NCBI GenBank assembly: GCA_002729235.1
Contig: PBTY01000039.1
Location: forward strand, 1-51,640
Length of the DNA: 51,640 nt
Direction: 5' to 3'
Origin: Rickettsiales bacterium
GTDB taxonomy: Bacteria; Bacteroidota; Bacteroidia; Cytophagales; Cyclobacteriaceae
The position numbers were made by a program, and so were the translations under genes. This document shows positions 1-7,661 of the stretch, piece by piece. The notes under the pieces are model-generated. The model was not told the origin of the DNA. It did no database searches and was given only the letters and a program-made list of their open reading frames with translations. Positions within the stretch are counted from its first letter, which is position 1. Each line of letters starts with the position of its first letter.

Positions 1-22
1 TTTAAAAATAAATAGACACACA

Positions 23-1951
23 ATGGGAAAAATAATCGGTATAGACTTAGGTACTACCAACTCCTGCGTGGCGGTAATGGAGGGTAACGAACCTGTAGTT
101 ATTCAAAACAGTGAAGGACGCAGGACAACCCCATCAATCGTAGCGTTTTTGGATAATGGTAACGGAGAGAGAAAAGTAGGTGATCCAGCAAAACGCCAGG
201 CAATCACAAACCCTCAGAACACTATCAGCTCAGTGAAGAGATTCATGGGTAAAAAATTCTCTGAGGTATCAGAAGAAAGAAAAAATGTATCCTATGCATT
301 AGAGTCAGGTTCTAATGACGTAGTAAGAGTTAAAATCGGAGATAGAAACTATACTCCACAGGAGCTTTCAGCAATGATCCTTCAAAAAATGAAGTCTACT
401 GCTGAAGATTTCTTAGGTCAGGAAGTGACTGAAGCTGTAGTAACTGTACCTGCATATTTCAATGATGCAGAACGTCAGGCTACTAAAGAGGCAGGTCAGA
501 TTGCTGGTCTTGAAGTAAAAAGAATTATCAACGAGCCTACTGCTGCGGCTTTGGCTTACGGTCTGGATAAGAAGAATGCAGACATGAAAATCGCGGTGTA
601 TGACCTTGGTGGTGGTACATTCGATATTTCAATCCTTGAACTAGGTGATGGTGTATTCGAAGTAAAATCTACTAACGGTGATGTTCACCTCGGTGGTGAT
701 GACTTTGACTCAGTAATCATGAACTGGTTGGCTGATGAATTCAAAAACGATCACAATGTGGATCTAAGAAAAGATCCTATGGCACTTCAGCGTTTGAAAG
801 AGGCTGCTGAGAAGGCGAAAATTGAGCTTTCTTCCTCTTCTTCTACTGAGATTAACTTGCCATACATCATGCCGATCGACGGTATTCCTCAGCACTTGGT
901 AAGATCACTTTCTAGAAGCAAGTTCGAGCAATTGAGCGAAGACTTGATCAGAAGATCAATGGAGCCATGTAAGAAAGCATTGAGCGATGCTGGTCTTTCT
1001 GCTTCAGAAATTGATGAAGTAATTCTAGTAGGAGGATCTACTCGTATTCCTAAAATCCAAGAAGAAGTAGAAAAATTCTTCGGTAAGAAGCCATCTAAAG
1101 GTGTAAACCCAGATGAGGTTGTAGCGATCGGTGCTGCGATCCAGGGTGGTGTATTGACTGGAGAGGTAAAAGACGTATTGTTGTTAGATGTTACTCCACT
1201 TTCTCTAGGTATTGAGACTATGGGTGGTGTGATGACTAAATTGATCGAATCAAACACTACGATCCCAACTAAGAAGTCTGAGACATTCTCAACTGCAGCT
1301 GACAATCAGCCGTCTGTAGAGATTCACGTACTTCAAGGTGAGCGTCCGATGGCGAAAGACAACAGAACGATCGGTAGATTCCACTTAGATGGTATTCCAC
1401 CAGCGCCAAGAGGTGTTCCTCAGATCGAAGTGACTTTCGATATCGATGCGAATGGTATCATGAACGTGTCTGCTAAAGACAAAGGCACAAACAAAGAGCA
1501 GAAAATCAGAATCGAGGCTTCTTCAGGATTGACTGATGAGGAAATCGAGAAAATGAAGCAAGAAGCTCAAGCGAATGCTGAGTCTGATAAGCAAGCAAAA
1601 GAGAAAGTTGAGAAAATCAACCAGGCAGACTCTCTAATCTTCCAAACTGAAAAGCAGTTGAAAGAATTTGGAGACAAGCTTTCTGATGGCAACAAGTCTG
1701 CAATCGAAGGTGCTTTGGCTAAGTTGAAAGAAGCTCACGGTTCTCAAGACCTTGCTGCGATTGACGCTGCCATGGAAGGCATGAACAAGGCATGGGAAGC
1801 TGCTTCTCAAGAGATCTATGCTGCACAGCAAGCTGCAGGTGGAGCTGAGGCTGCTCAAGGTGCTGATCCTGCTGGAGATGCAAATGCTTCTGGATCTGAC
1901 GCTGATGTGTCTGATGTAGAGTTCGAAGAGGTAGACGAAGAGAAGAAGTAA
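23..1951 (+). CDS. dnaK: Molecular chaperone DnaK (Hsp70)
   Basis: Cytosolic ATP-dependent Hsp70 chaperone that binds exposed hydrophobic segments of client proteins together with DnaJ and GrpE. The 642-residue product has the usual family length. The N-terminal nucleotide-binding domain shows the phosphate-1 motif [14 protein letters not shown] (residues 5-18), the phosphate-2 motif [12 protein letters not shown] near residue 195 and the adenosine motif [14 protein letters not shown] near 335. The beta-sandwich substrate-binding domain and helical lid follow, and the tail is the normal Ala/Gly/Asp-rich linker ending in an acidic EEVDEEKK. The ATG lies 22 bases into the window, so the promoter is outside it. 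No dnaJ or grpE is adjacent. The identification is secure. Confidence 0.99.
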   Translation: MGKIIGIDLGTTNSCVAVMEGNEPVVIQNSEGRRTTPSIVAFLDNGNGERKVGDPAKRQAITNPQNTISSVKRFMGKKFSEVSEERKNVSYALESGSNDVVRVKIGDRNYTPQELSAMILQKMKSTAEDFLGQEVTEAVVTVPAYFNDAERQATKEAGQIAGLEVKRIINEPTAAALAYGLDKKNADMKIAVYDLGGGTFDISILELGDGVFEVKSTNGDVHLGGDDFDSVIMNWLADEFKNDHNVDLRKDPMALQRLKEAAEKAKIELSSSSSTEINLPYIMPIDGIPQHLVRSLSRSKFEQLSEDLIRRSMEPCKKALSDAGLSASEIDEVILVGGSTRIPKIQEEVEKFFGKKPSKGVNPDEVVAIGAAIQGGVLTGEVKDVLLLDVTPLSLGIETMGGVMTKLIESNTTIPTKKSETFSTAADNQPSVEIHVLQGERPMAKDNRTIGRFHLDGIPPAPRGVPQIEVTFDIDANGIMNVSAKDKGTNKEQKIRIEASSGLTDEEIEKMKQEAQANAESDKQAKEKVEKINQADSLIFQTEKQLKEFGDKLSDGNKSAIEGALAKLKEAHGSQDLAAIDAAMEGMNKAWEAASQEIYAAQQAAGGAEAAQGADPAGDANASGSDADVSDVEFEEVDEEKK

Positions 1952-1966
1952 TCCCTTTAGGGATGG

Positions 1967-1994
1967 GAAAATAGTTAGGCAACTGACTATTTTC
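1967..1994 (+). other. Hairpin in the dnaK 3' untranslated region
   Basis: Sixteen bases after the dnaK stop, a perfect 9-bp stem (GAAAATAGT at 1967-1975 with ACTATTTTC at 1986-1994) encloses a 10-base loop. It has no U-tract, so it is not a typical intrinsic terminator; the real terminator lies about 100 bases further on. It may protect the 3' end of the mRNA or mark a 3'-UTR-derived RNA. Its role is unknown. Confidence 0.4.
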
Positions 1995-2090
1995 AACTTT
2001 CGGCCTTGTTTTCCAGGCGAATGCCGGGCCCCTGTTTAGTTGACGAACTAGCAGTGTTCTTGTAGTCACCCTACAGAGATAGATTAAGAA

Positions 2091-2126
2091 ACCCTGACTA
2101 AGCAACGCTTGTCAGGGTTTTGTTTT
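2091..2126 (+). terminator. Intrinsic terminator after dnaK
   Basis: An ACCCTGAC / GTCAGGGT stem with a short loop is followed directly by a T-rich run (TTTTGTTTT). It lies 140 bases after the dnaK stop and before the toxin-antitoxin pair, so it should end the dnaK transcript. The same stem core, CCCTGAC/GTCAGGG, recurs in the terminator after isocitrate lyase near 50.6 kb. Confidence 0.8.
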
Positions 2127-2163
2127 ATATCCAATTGAGTAAACAATCGTATATTTACTTATT

Positions 2164-2370
2164 ATGAAAGTGCTGCTAGATATTAAGGACGATAAGTTTG
2201 ATTTTGTAATGGAGTTATTGGCTAATCTTAAATATGTAAAAGCCGAAACCATTACTCCTGAGAAGGCCGAGTTATTCTCAGAGATTAAAGAGGCAGTAGA
2301 CAACTTAAATCAAGCGAAAAAAGGTAAGCTCAAACTGAAATCTGCCAAGGAACTGTTGGATGAGCTTTGA
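2164..2370 (+). CDS. Probable antitoxin of a RelE/ParE-type TA module
   Basis: Small 68-residue protein that starts MKVLLDIKDDKFDFVMELL and is rich in Lys and Glu, with a helical C-terminal half (about residues 38-68). I recognise this as the short antitoxin type common in Bacteroidota upstream of RelE-like toxins, but it shows no classical ribbon-helix-helix or HTH motif that I can point to. The assignment rests on its size, charge and position: its last 11 bases overlap the start of the toxin gene, the usual translational coupling of TA pairs. Upstream, TATATTTA at about 2151-2158 resembles a Bacteroidota -7 box. It would bind and neutralise the downstream toxin (inference). Confidence 0.7.
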   Translation: MKVLLDIKDDKFDFVMELLANLKYVKAETITPEKAELFSEIKEAVDNLNQAKKGKLKLKSAKELLDEL

Positions 2371-2689
2371 GATTTTAACAATCCCTCCTTTTGAAAGACA
2401 ACTAAAGAAGCTTGCGAAAAAATACCCATCAATTAAACAGGACTTTGCGACTCTACTGATATCCTTGCAAGAAAACCCCGAACAAGGAACTCTTCTAGGT
2501 AAAGGTTGCTATAAAGTTAGAATGGCCATTTCTTCCAAGGGCAAGGGTAAATCTGGAGGAAGCCGGATGATTACACATTTGGTGATTGAGGATCAGATTA
2601 TTTACCTGCTTAGTATTTATGATAAATCCGAAAAGGCATCAATTTCAGATGCTGAACTAAAAGAATTGTTAGGCTGGATTGAGGATTAA
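2360..2689 (+). CDS. RelE/ParE superfamily toxin
   Basis: A 109-residue basic protein with the RelE/ParE layout: MSFEILTIPPFERQLKKLAKKYPSI at the front, where the FERQLKKLAKKYP helix is the hallmark, followed by LLGKGCYKVRMAI, the strand block MITHLVIEDQIIYLLSIYDKSEK and the C-terminal helix. Members of this superfamily either cleave ribosome-bound mRNA (RelE, HigB, YafQ) or poison gyrase (ParE). The ending IYDKSEKASISDAELKELL is more like the RNase branch. The gene starts inside the antitoxin gene (11-base overlap), so the two are almost certainly co-translated. No frameshift or truncation is visible, so the module looks intact. Confidence 0.85.
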   Translation: MSFEILTIPPFERQLKKLAKKYPSIKQDFATLLISLQENPEQGTLLGKGCYKVRMAISSKGKGKSGGSRMITHLVIEDQIIYLLSIYDKSEKASISDAELKELLGWIED

Positions 2690-2903
2690 GTGAAATCAGA
2701 TGCATGAAATATAAACCCTCTGAAATATTAATGTGCAAATTTCTATGCTGCTATCAGGATGTTTATTATTAAAAAAGTATAATTAATTATCATTTGAATA
2801 TATCTGATTATTTTTTAGTTAACTATTTGATAAATAGCTTGTTGTGGTAATTTATTTTGGAAAATGTCTTGCTTGTTAAGATAGAAATTCTTTCCTTTGT
2901 ACC

Positions 2904-2977
2904 ATATTAAAGGCAATAACCAAGCCATCAATTCCATTTCATCTCAGAGAGATGTATGGGGTTGATGGCTTTTTTAA
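2904..2977 (+). ncRNA. Candidate small RNA or free-standing terminator hairpin
   Basis: Positions 2922-2971 form a nearly continuous hairpin: AAGCCATCAA (2922-2931) pairs with TTGATGGCTT (2962-2971), TT faces GG as wobble pairs, CCAT (2934-2937) pairs with ATGG (2956-2959), and CATCTC (2940-2945) pairs with GAGATG (2949-2954) around a 3-base loop. A run of T follows (2970-2975). Upstream is a promoter-like pair, TTG at 2869-2871 and TTCCTTTG at 2892-2899 with 20 bases between, one base off TAnnTTTG. Transcription would start near 2904 and end near 2977, giving an RNA of about 75 nt. It could instead simply terminate read-through from the toxin gene 230 bases upstream. No known RNA family was recognised. 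Confidence 0.35.
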
Positions 2978-2988
2978 TTTTAACGATT

Positions 2989-3147
2989 ATGAATAATAGT
3001 ACTAAAGAGAAAATTTCTAGTAAAGAGCTGCTAAGTCAAGTTGAGCTATCGATTGAATCGAGTAGAACTTTTGTGAGGTTTGATGATAAAATAATTGTGG
3101 ATGATTTAAGTAGTGGGTGTTTTTTGACTAAAAGGTGTGTGGAGTAA
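2989..3147 (+). CDS. Doubtful 52-residue ORF running into a repeat
   Basis: ATG at 2989 opens a 52-residue reading frame (MNNSTKEKISSKELLSQ...) shortly after the hairpin's U-tract. Its last eleven codons and its stop lie inside the first 95-bp repeat unit, so the protein end is provided by repeat DNA. It may be the 5' remnant of a gene interrupted by the repeat, or non-coding. No family is recognised. Confidence 0.2.
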   Translation: MNNSTKEKISSKELLSQVELSIESSRTFVRFDDKIIVDDLSSGCFLTKRCVE

Positions 3148-3210
3148 ATAAGGATGAAGATCCCGAAATAAACCTGCCTGCCGCAGGCTGGTTCGGGATG
3201 ACTCCACGGA
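3116..3210 (+). repeat. 95-bp intergenic repeat, copy 1
   Basis: First of two roughly 80-85% identical 95-bp direct repeats whose starts are 292 bp apart. It begins GGTGTTTTTTGACTAAAAGG and ends TGACTCCACGGA. Inside, GATCCCGAA (3159-3167) pairs with TTCGGGAT (3192-3199) around a nested CCTGC/GCAGG stem. This hairpin type, ATCCYGAA...TTCRGGAT, recurs in the two MITE-like elements at 18.8 and 47.1 kb, so it is part of a dispersed genome repeat family. Confidence 0.75.
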
Positions 3211-3318
3211 AGACGAGTAAGGTAGAAAAAGAGAAGACCCTGAAACAAGCCAGCCTGCAGGCAGGTTCCGTATGACTTCAAGGATTGGTGATTTGCTATC
3301 TGCATGGTGATTTTTTTT

Positions 3319-3363
3319 GCATCTTTCGGTCATGCCGAATTTATTTCGGTATCTGAAAGATGC
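3319..3363. repeat. Nested hairpin repeat between the 95-bp copies
   Basis: GCATCTTTC (3319-3327) pairs with GAAAGATGC (3355-3363), with an inner CCGAA (3335-3339) / TTCGG (3345-3349) stem. A diverged relative of the right half (CGGTATCTGAAAGATGCTT) recurs at about 3571-3590. These are degenerate members of the same hairpin family as the flanking 95-bp units. Confidence 0.6.
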
Positions 3364-3407
3364 TTGGGTGGATTGACTTTCAGATGTAAAGTTCTGGAGG
3401 GCGAGTA

Positions 3408-3502
3408 GGTGCTTTTTGACTAAAAGGTGTGCAGAGTAAATAAGGATGAAGATCCCGAAACTAGCCTGCCTGCCGACAGGCTGTTCAGCATGACACCACG
3501 GA
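3408..3502 (+). repeat. 95-bp intergenic repeat, copy 2
   Basis: Second copy of the unit at 3116-3210: same length, same left end (GGTGCTTTTTGACTAAAAGG) and same right end (CACCACGGA). Differences cluster in the central hairpin, where the outer stem is weakened (GATCCCGAA against TTCAGCAT), so this copy looks more decayed than copy 1. Confidence 0.75.
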
Positions 3503-3934
3503 TTGATTCTCTAAGGTAAGCGGTTTCCCTAGCCTTCTGTCATGCTGATTTTGTTCCGCTTGGAAAGTCGGTATCTGAAAGATGCTTGATAAGAATTCTT
3601 ACGGTTTTATGCTTCTTTCCAAAATAGCAGCATCATTAAATGAGGGAAGATCATGAAATGGCTATTCTCTGAATTTCTCATGTCATTCTTTACTGTGTAA
3701 TAAGTACATAGAATTTGGTATTTTTTTAATCAGGCCTACAAGGAACTTAGAATCTCAAAAGGGGTAAGAATCCAGTTATCTCTCTTGTTTATCGATTGCA
3801 AGAGAGAATCATTCAAGATTTACAATCAGCTATTATTTAAATAAATTGTATTATTCTAATATATCTAAAGTGATTAAATTTTAGTGTTACAAGATGTATT
3901 TATGATTGTTTAGAAATGTTTCGAAAGAATGTTT

Positions 3935-3975
3935 TGTTTAGGTGAATCACCTAAACAGCATAAGTGAATCACCTA
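3935..3975. promoter_or_regulatory. Pair of operator-like dyads 22 bp apart
   Basis: TGTTTAGGTGA (3935-3945) and TCACCTAAACA (3947-3957) form a perfect 11-bp-arm palindrome around a single A. The core GTGAATCACCTA recurs as a direct repeat at 3964-3975, again a dyad (AGTGA-A-TCACC). The two centres (3946 and 3968) are 22 bp apart, about two helical turns, as expected for cooperative binding of a dimeric regulator. The nearest downstream gene is the STAS protein at the head of the chemosensory cluster, 340 bp away. The regulator is unknown. Confidence 0.5.
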
Positions 3976-3990
3976 TGTAAGTATTATATC

Positions 3991-4031
3991 TACCGCTATG
4001 CGGTATATGCATAACTTGTTATGTATGCATA
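3991..4031. promoter_or_regulatory. Two further dyads next to the operator pair
   Basis: TACCGC (3991-3996) and GCGGTA (4000-4005) form a perfect 6-bp dyad around TAT. Immediately after, TATGCATAAC (4006-4015) faces GTTATG-TA-TGCATA (4018-4031), a palindrome broken by a 2-base insertion. Neither is followed by a U-tract, so protein-binding sites or RNA hairpins in the leader of the next operon are more likely than terminators. Confidence 0.4.
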
Positions 4032-4310
4032 ATAAATTGAGTAATAACCTGAAAATAAAGCATTTATAGAAAGTTGACAGATTGTTTATTCGTTGAAGAT
4101 TGACAAATCCTCGTTGACTCATACTTTATTCTCTTTGGCTCCTTATTCTTTACTTGGGATTTCTTTTTATTCCTTTCCTTTAAGAATCTTTACATTGTGA
4201 AACTTAGCAGACCTTGGGTTTGAGAGAGATTGTGAAGTAGTATTATTTAATGAGCAACTCGCGGCTGCTAAGTGGAGCACACCAAAGAATCAAACTAAAT
4301 AGTTACCACC

Positions 4311-4679
4311 ATGAACAGCCCGCTAGTTCTACCCGAGGATATTAGTGAGGAAGATCTAAATGTTTCGTTTTCACTTTCTAAAAGAAAGACGGTCAACAAG
4401 ATCTTTGTGAATATCTCCGGAAATTTTACCATCAAGCATGTTGAGAGCATCTCAGATGCGATGCAGCTTGTTATCAACCAATATGATCAGGTAGCCCTCA
4501 AGGTACATGATGTGCAACAAATAGATCTTACAGCAGTACAGCTATTGTACAACTGTTTGAAAAAGGGAGAACATATTTCGTTGGAGGTTGACCTTCCTCC
4601 AATTGTGCGTCAATTGTTATCAATAACTGGTCTGTCTGAAATATTTCAGAGACCCAAGCCGAGTTTACCCCTGGCATAA
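4311..4679 (+). CDS. STAS-domain protein heading the chemosensory cluster
   Basis: A 122-residue single-domain protein. Residues 22-113 have the STAS (anti-sigma factor antagonist-like) pattern: strand VNKIFVNISG, helix KHVESISDAMQLVI, strand QVALKVHDV, the signature QQIDLTAVQLLYN with Thr in place of the Ser that is phosphorylated in SpoIIAA-type proteins, then a second strand/helix pair. STAS proteins act as phosphorylation-controlled partners or scaffolds. In chemosensory operons they usually interact with kinases or receivers, but no partner can be read from the sequence. It sits 26 bp before the first cheY and is probably in the same transcript. Confidence 0.8.
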   Translation: MNSPLVLPEDISEEDLNVSFSLSKRKTVNKIFVNISGNFTIKHVESISDAMQLVINQYDQVALKVHDVQQIDLTAVQLLYNCLKKGEHISLEVDLPPIVRQLLSITGLSEIFQRPKPSLPLA

Positions 4680-4705
4680 AAGCATTATTAAACCACCGAT
4701 CTATC

Positions 4706-5098
4706 ATGGGTGAAGTATATCCAATTGAGAAAATAACTAGAAGTATTCTGGTCGTTGATGACTCAGAAAGCATCCGAGAAGCCATTGATATTGCCTTGAC
4801 CGGAGCGGGTTATCAGGTGTTCAAAGCAGTGGATGGTGTCGATGGCATCAAATCATTGAGAGCTCATGAGGTGGATTTGGTGATCACTGACCTCAATATG
4901 CCGAATATGGATGGGATAGGTTTGGTTCAGGAAATCAGAAAGGATTCTAACAATAGATTTTTACCCATTCTCATATTGACTACAGAGTCTCAAAACATCA
5001 AAAGAATGGAAGCGAGAAAAGCTGGTGCTACTGGATGGATCGTCAAGCCGTTTGTCAAAGACCAATTGGTAGGTGTTATTAAAAAAGTGCTTCGATAA
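4706..5098 (+). CDS. cheY: CheY-like single-domain response regulator
   Basis: A 130-residue receiver domain without an output domain. Key residues are visible: the acidic pair in ILVVDDSES, the phospho-accepting Asp62 in VITDLNMPNMDG, the conserved Thr in ILTTES and Lys in WIVKPF. CheA should phosphorylate it and it would carry the signal to the motility or other output machinery. Its stop codon overlaps the cheA start by one base (TAATG), showing tight translational coupling. An extra N-terminal segment of about 12 residues precedes the receiver. A second CheY is encoded at the other end of the cluster. Confidence 0.93.
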   Translation: MGEVYPIEKITRSILVVDDSESIREAIDIALTGAGYQVFKAVDGVDGIKSLRAHEVDLVITDLNMPNMDGIGLVQEIRKDSNNRFLPILILTTESQNIKRMEARKAGATGWIVKPFVKDQLVGVIKKVLR

Positions 5099-7101
5099 TG
5101 GATAGTGTTAGATCTACGTTTGTCAATGAAGCTCACGAGCTACTTCAGGAATTAGATATTGCGCTATTGACTTTGGAAAACAATCCCAACGATTCTATGG
5201 GTGTAGAACACGTTTTTCGTGTCATGCACACCTTGAAAGGTAACAGCAAAATGTTTGATTTTCAGATGATCGCTGATGCCGTACACGATCTGGAATCTGT
5301 CTACGAGGCTGTAAGGACGGGCAATAGAGCCATTACCAGATCATTGTTGGATGTCTCTTTTCAGGCATTGGATCACCTAAAAGAATTACTAAAGGATCCT
5401 GACTGTCTGGATTCAGCCAATGCTGCTACTCATCAAGAGTTACTTCAGCGCTTAAGAGAATTGTCAGCTGAAAAAGGTGAAATCACATCGAATGTAGATG
5501 AGACCATGAACACCTATCACATCTTTTTCAAGCCTGATCGGGACTTCTTGATGGATGGTTCTAACCCTTTGTATGTGTTAGAAGATTTATCCCAATTAGG
5601 CAAAGTGGTGATGATACCACATATTTCAGATGGAGACTTTAAAGTGACTGAGTGCCAGACCTATTGGGATGTAGTGTTACAGACCAACAAAGGAATTAAG
5701 GCCATAAAGGAAGTATTTGTTTTTGCAGAAGCTTCTGCTCAAATAAAAATCACAGAGTTGTTAGTGACAGAGCTGGTACCCAATGTCCAGTTTGCAAAGG
5801 AAGTTCTAAAAACCCGATTCAAAGATGAACCGATATCAGACATTCAAATGAAAGAATGGGCTGAAATGTTTGGACAAATCATCTCAAAAAAGAACCTAAC
5901 ACAAGGTAATAATAATACTGATTCGAAGGTGCTTTCCAGCGTTAGAGTGGGGTCTGAAAAGCTCGAGGAATTGATGAATCTGGTCAGTGAGTTAATCACT
6001 ACACAGGCTAGTTTAAGCTTATATGCAGAGAAGACCCAGGATACAGGTTTAGAAACAATCACTGAGATTTTTGAAAAATTATCTCGAAGGTTGAGAGATG
6101 TAGCTTTTGGGATGACTCTAATTCCAATTAATAACCTCTTCAATCGCTTTCAGCGAATGGTAAGAGATATTTCCAATGATCTGGGTAAAGAAGTGAAGTT
6201 GATTTCGCTTGGGGGCGAAACTGAACTTGATAAAAACATTATAGAAAGTCTTTCTGATCCGTTGATGCACATCATTCGAAATAGTGTGGATCATGGGATT
6301 GAATTGCCAGAACAGCGTCTTGAGAATGGCAAAAGAGCCGAGGGTAGAATCACCCTCAAAGCATACTATTCAGGGGTTTTTGTCTACATCCAAATAGTTG
6401 ATGACGGCCGAGGAATAGATGTGGATTCAGTTAGAAATAAAGCCATCGAAAAGGGTTTAATCTCTATAGAGGATGAGCTTAGCGATAGTGAGATAGTGGA
6501 TTTAATATTCCACCCTGGATTTAGCACTAAGGATTCTATTACAGACCTGTCTGGTAGAGGTGTGGGCATGGATGTAGTTCACAAAACTATTCAGGGCTTA
6601 CGTGGTAGCATTTCAGTAGATTCTCAGAAAGGAGTTGGATCCACAATAACGATCAAGCTGCCTTTAACCTTATCGGTAATCGATGGATTGCTGGTGAGCA
6701 TTGGTGGAGAAAAATACTTGCTGCCACTGTCAGTGGTGGAAAAGTGCTATGAAATTGAAAACAGCCAATTGATTAACAATTTTAATGAGTTGCTTGTCCT
6801 GGACGATGTGCAATATCCTTTCATCAATTTAAGTGGTGAATTTGGAGAGACACTTGATTCCAATAAGCGCTCCCAAATCATCCTGGTTAGGCATAATGAG
6901 AGTTTTGTTGCGCTTACTTGCGACTACATCATTGGCGAATACCAGGCAGTGGTAAAACCGCTGGGTAAATATTTTCAAGGGCAGGATTTTGTGTCAGGTG
7001 CTACCATTCTTGGTGATGGCACAATTGCATTGATTCTTGATTCTCATAAGATGGTTGAACTCTATGTGGAGCGCAGCCAGCATGTTAAAAAAATGGCTTA
7101 A
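5098..7101 (+). CDS. cheA: Chemotaxis histidine kinase CheA
   Basis: A 667-residue cytoplasmic CheA that autophosphorylates when receptor arrays are active and passes phosphate to CheY and CheB. Domain order: HPt (about 1-105) with phospho-His44 in MHTLKGNSKMF; a P2-like response-regulator docking domain (about 138-235, TYHIFFKPDRDFL...); dimerisation helices (about 275-345, VRVGSEKLEELMNLVSEL); ATPase with N box HIIRNSVDHGIELPEQR (around 390-405), G1 VDDGRGID and G2 GRGVGMDVV; and a C-terminal CheW-like domain (about 515-660). All catalytic motifs are intact and there is no fused receiver. It shares one base with the upstream cheY and is followed 12 bp later by cheW. Confidence 0.98.
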   Translation: MDSVRSTFVNEAHELLQELDIALLTLENNPNDSMGVEHVFRVMHTLKGNSKMFDFQMIADAVHDLESVYEAVRTGNRAITRSLLDVSFQALDHLKELLKDPDCLDSANAATHQELLQRLRELSAEKGEITSNVDETMNTYHIFFKPDRDFLMDGSNPLYVLEDLSQLGKVVMIPHISDGDFKVTECQTYWDVVLQTNKGIKAIKEVFVFAEASAQIKITELLVTELVPNVQFAKEVLKTRFKDEPISDIQMKEWAEMFGQIISKKNLTQGNNNTDSKVLSSVRVGSEKLEELMNLVSELITTQASLSLYAEKTQDTGLETITEIFEKLSRRLRDVAFGMTLIPINNLFNRFQRMVRDISNDLGKEVKLISLGGETELDKNIIESLSDPLMHIIRNSVDHGIELPEQRLENGKRAEGRITLKAYYSGVFVYIQIVDDGRGIDVDSVRNKAIEKGLISIEDELSDSEIVDLIFHPGFSTKDSITDLSGRGVGMDVVHKTIQGLRGSISVDSQKGVGSTITIKLPLTLSVIDGLLVSIGGEKYLLPLSVVEKCYEIENSQLINNFNELLVLDDVQYPFINLSGEFGETLDSNKRSQIILVRHNESFVALTCDYIIGEYQAVVKPLGKYFQGQDFVSGATILGDGTIALILDSHKMVELYVERSQHVKKMA

Positions 7102-7113
7102 TCAATTTACGAA

Positions 7114-7623
7114 ATGAAACACCAAACTGAAGATTTTCAAAAAGTGAGTGATCCGGTTCGTTCATACCTGTCATTCAAGTTAGGGGAGGAGTTTTTCTCC
7201 ATACCTGTGATGAAAGTTCTGGAGATATTAGAAGTGCCAAAGATTACAAGAGTACCTCATTCTCCAGATTACCTCAAAGGGGTAATTAATCTTAGAGGTG
7301 CTGTGCTTCCTGTTATTGATACACGAGTGAAGTTTGGCATGTCTGCAACTAATTTCACGATCAATACCAGCATTCTAGTACTTACAGTGCAGCATGATGA
7401 TGATATTCTTACGGTTGGAGTATTAGTAGACTCTGTTGTTGAGGTATTTGAAATTGAAGATTCCGAGATTAAACCATCGCCTTCTATTGGAGCTAAATAT
7501 CGTGCGGAGTTCATTGAAGGTATGATACACTATGAAGATCAGTTTATGATGCTTTTGGACATAGATCAAATATTCTCCCTGATGGAGATTCAGGATCTAT
7601 TAGCCAGTTCAGAGGAAGCTTAA
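7114..7623 (+). CDS. cheW: Chemotaxis coupling protein CheW
   Basis: A 169-residue protein made of one CheW domain, which bridges CheA and the receptor tip in chemosensory arrays. Characteristic parts are YLSFKLGEEFFSIPVMKVLEI, the strand/turn block HSPDYLKGVINLRGAVLPVIDTR near residues 49-71 and VGVLVDSVVEV. It lies 12 bp after cheA and before an outer-membrane protein gene, in the same direction. The length is normal and no extra domain is present. Confidence 0.96.
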   Translation: MKHQTEDFQKVSDPVRSYLSFKLGEEFFSIPVMKVLEILEVPKITRVPHSPDYLKGVINLRGAVLPVIDTRVKFGMSATNFTINTSILVLTVQHDDDILTVGVLVDSVVEVFEIEDSEIKPSPSIGAKYRAEFIEGMIHYEDQFMMLLDIDQIFSLMEIQDLLASSEEA

Positions 7624-7661
7624 AGATTATCCAATACTATTTCCACCAAACCAGAAGAAGA

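Larger units (their letters stand above)
2690..4310. other. 1.6-kb intergenic region rich in hairpins and repeats
   Basis: This is the longest stretch without a convincing gene. From left to right it holds an AT-rich segment with a small CTATTT/AAATAG dyad (2823-2837), a long hairpin plus U-tract (2922-2977), a doubtful 52-codon ORF (2989-3147), a cluster of degenerate repeat units (3116-3590), about 340 bases of AT-rich DNA with nothing recognisable (3590-3930), two operator-like dyad groups (3935-4031), and a T-rich leader up to the STAS gene. I see no tRNA, rRNA or transposase remnant in it. Confidence 0.7.

Noticed and set aside
889-1305. 138-codon minus-strand ORF inside dnaK
   Set aside because: It is a shadow of the highly conserved dnaK frame with no own family motif; similar shadows occur in most long genes here (for example 1719-2105, 13175-13591, 27282-27599, 43791-44162, 45305-45958).
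1952-2163. tRNA or other structural RNA after dnaK
   Set aside because: No cloverleaf or T-loop consensus was found; only simple hairpins and a terminator are present.
2956-2988. Extended start of the small ORF at 2989
   Set aside because: The upstream codons lie in the terminator-like hairpin and its U-tract, so they are not likely to be translated.
3116-3502. CRISPR array
   Set aside because: There are only two diverged 95-bp repeats 292 bp apart with no regular spacers and no cas genes; they are hairpin repeats of a dispersed family.
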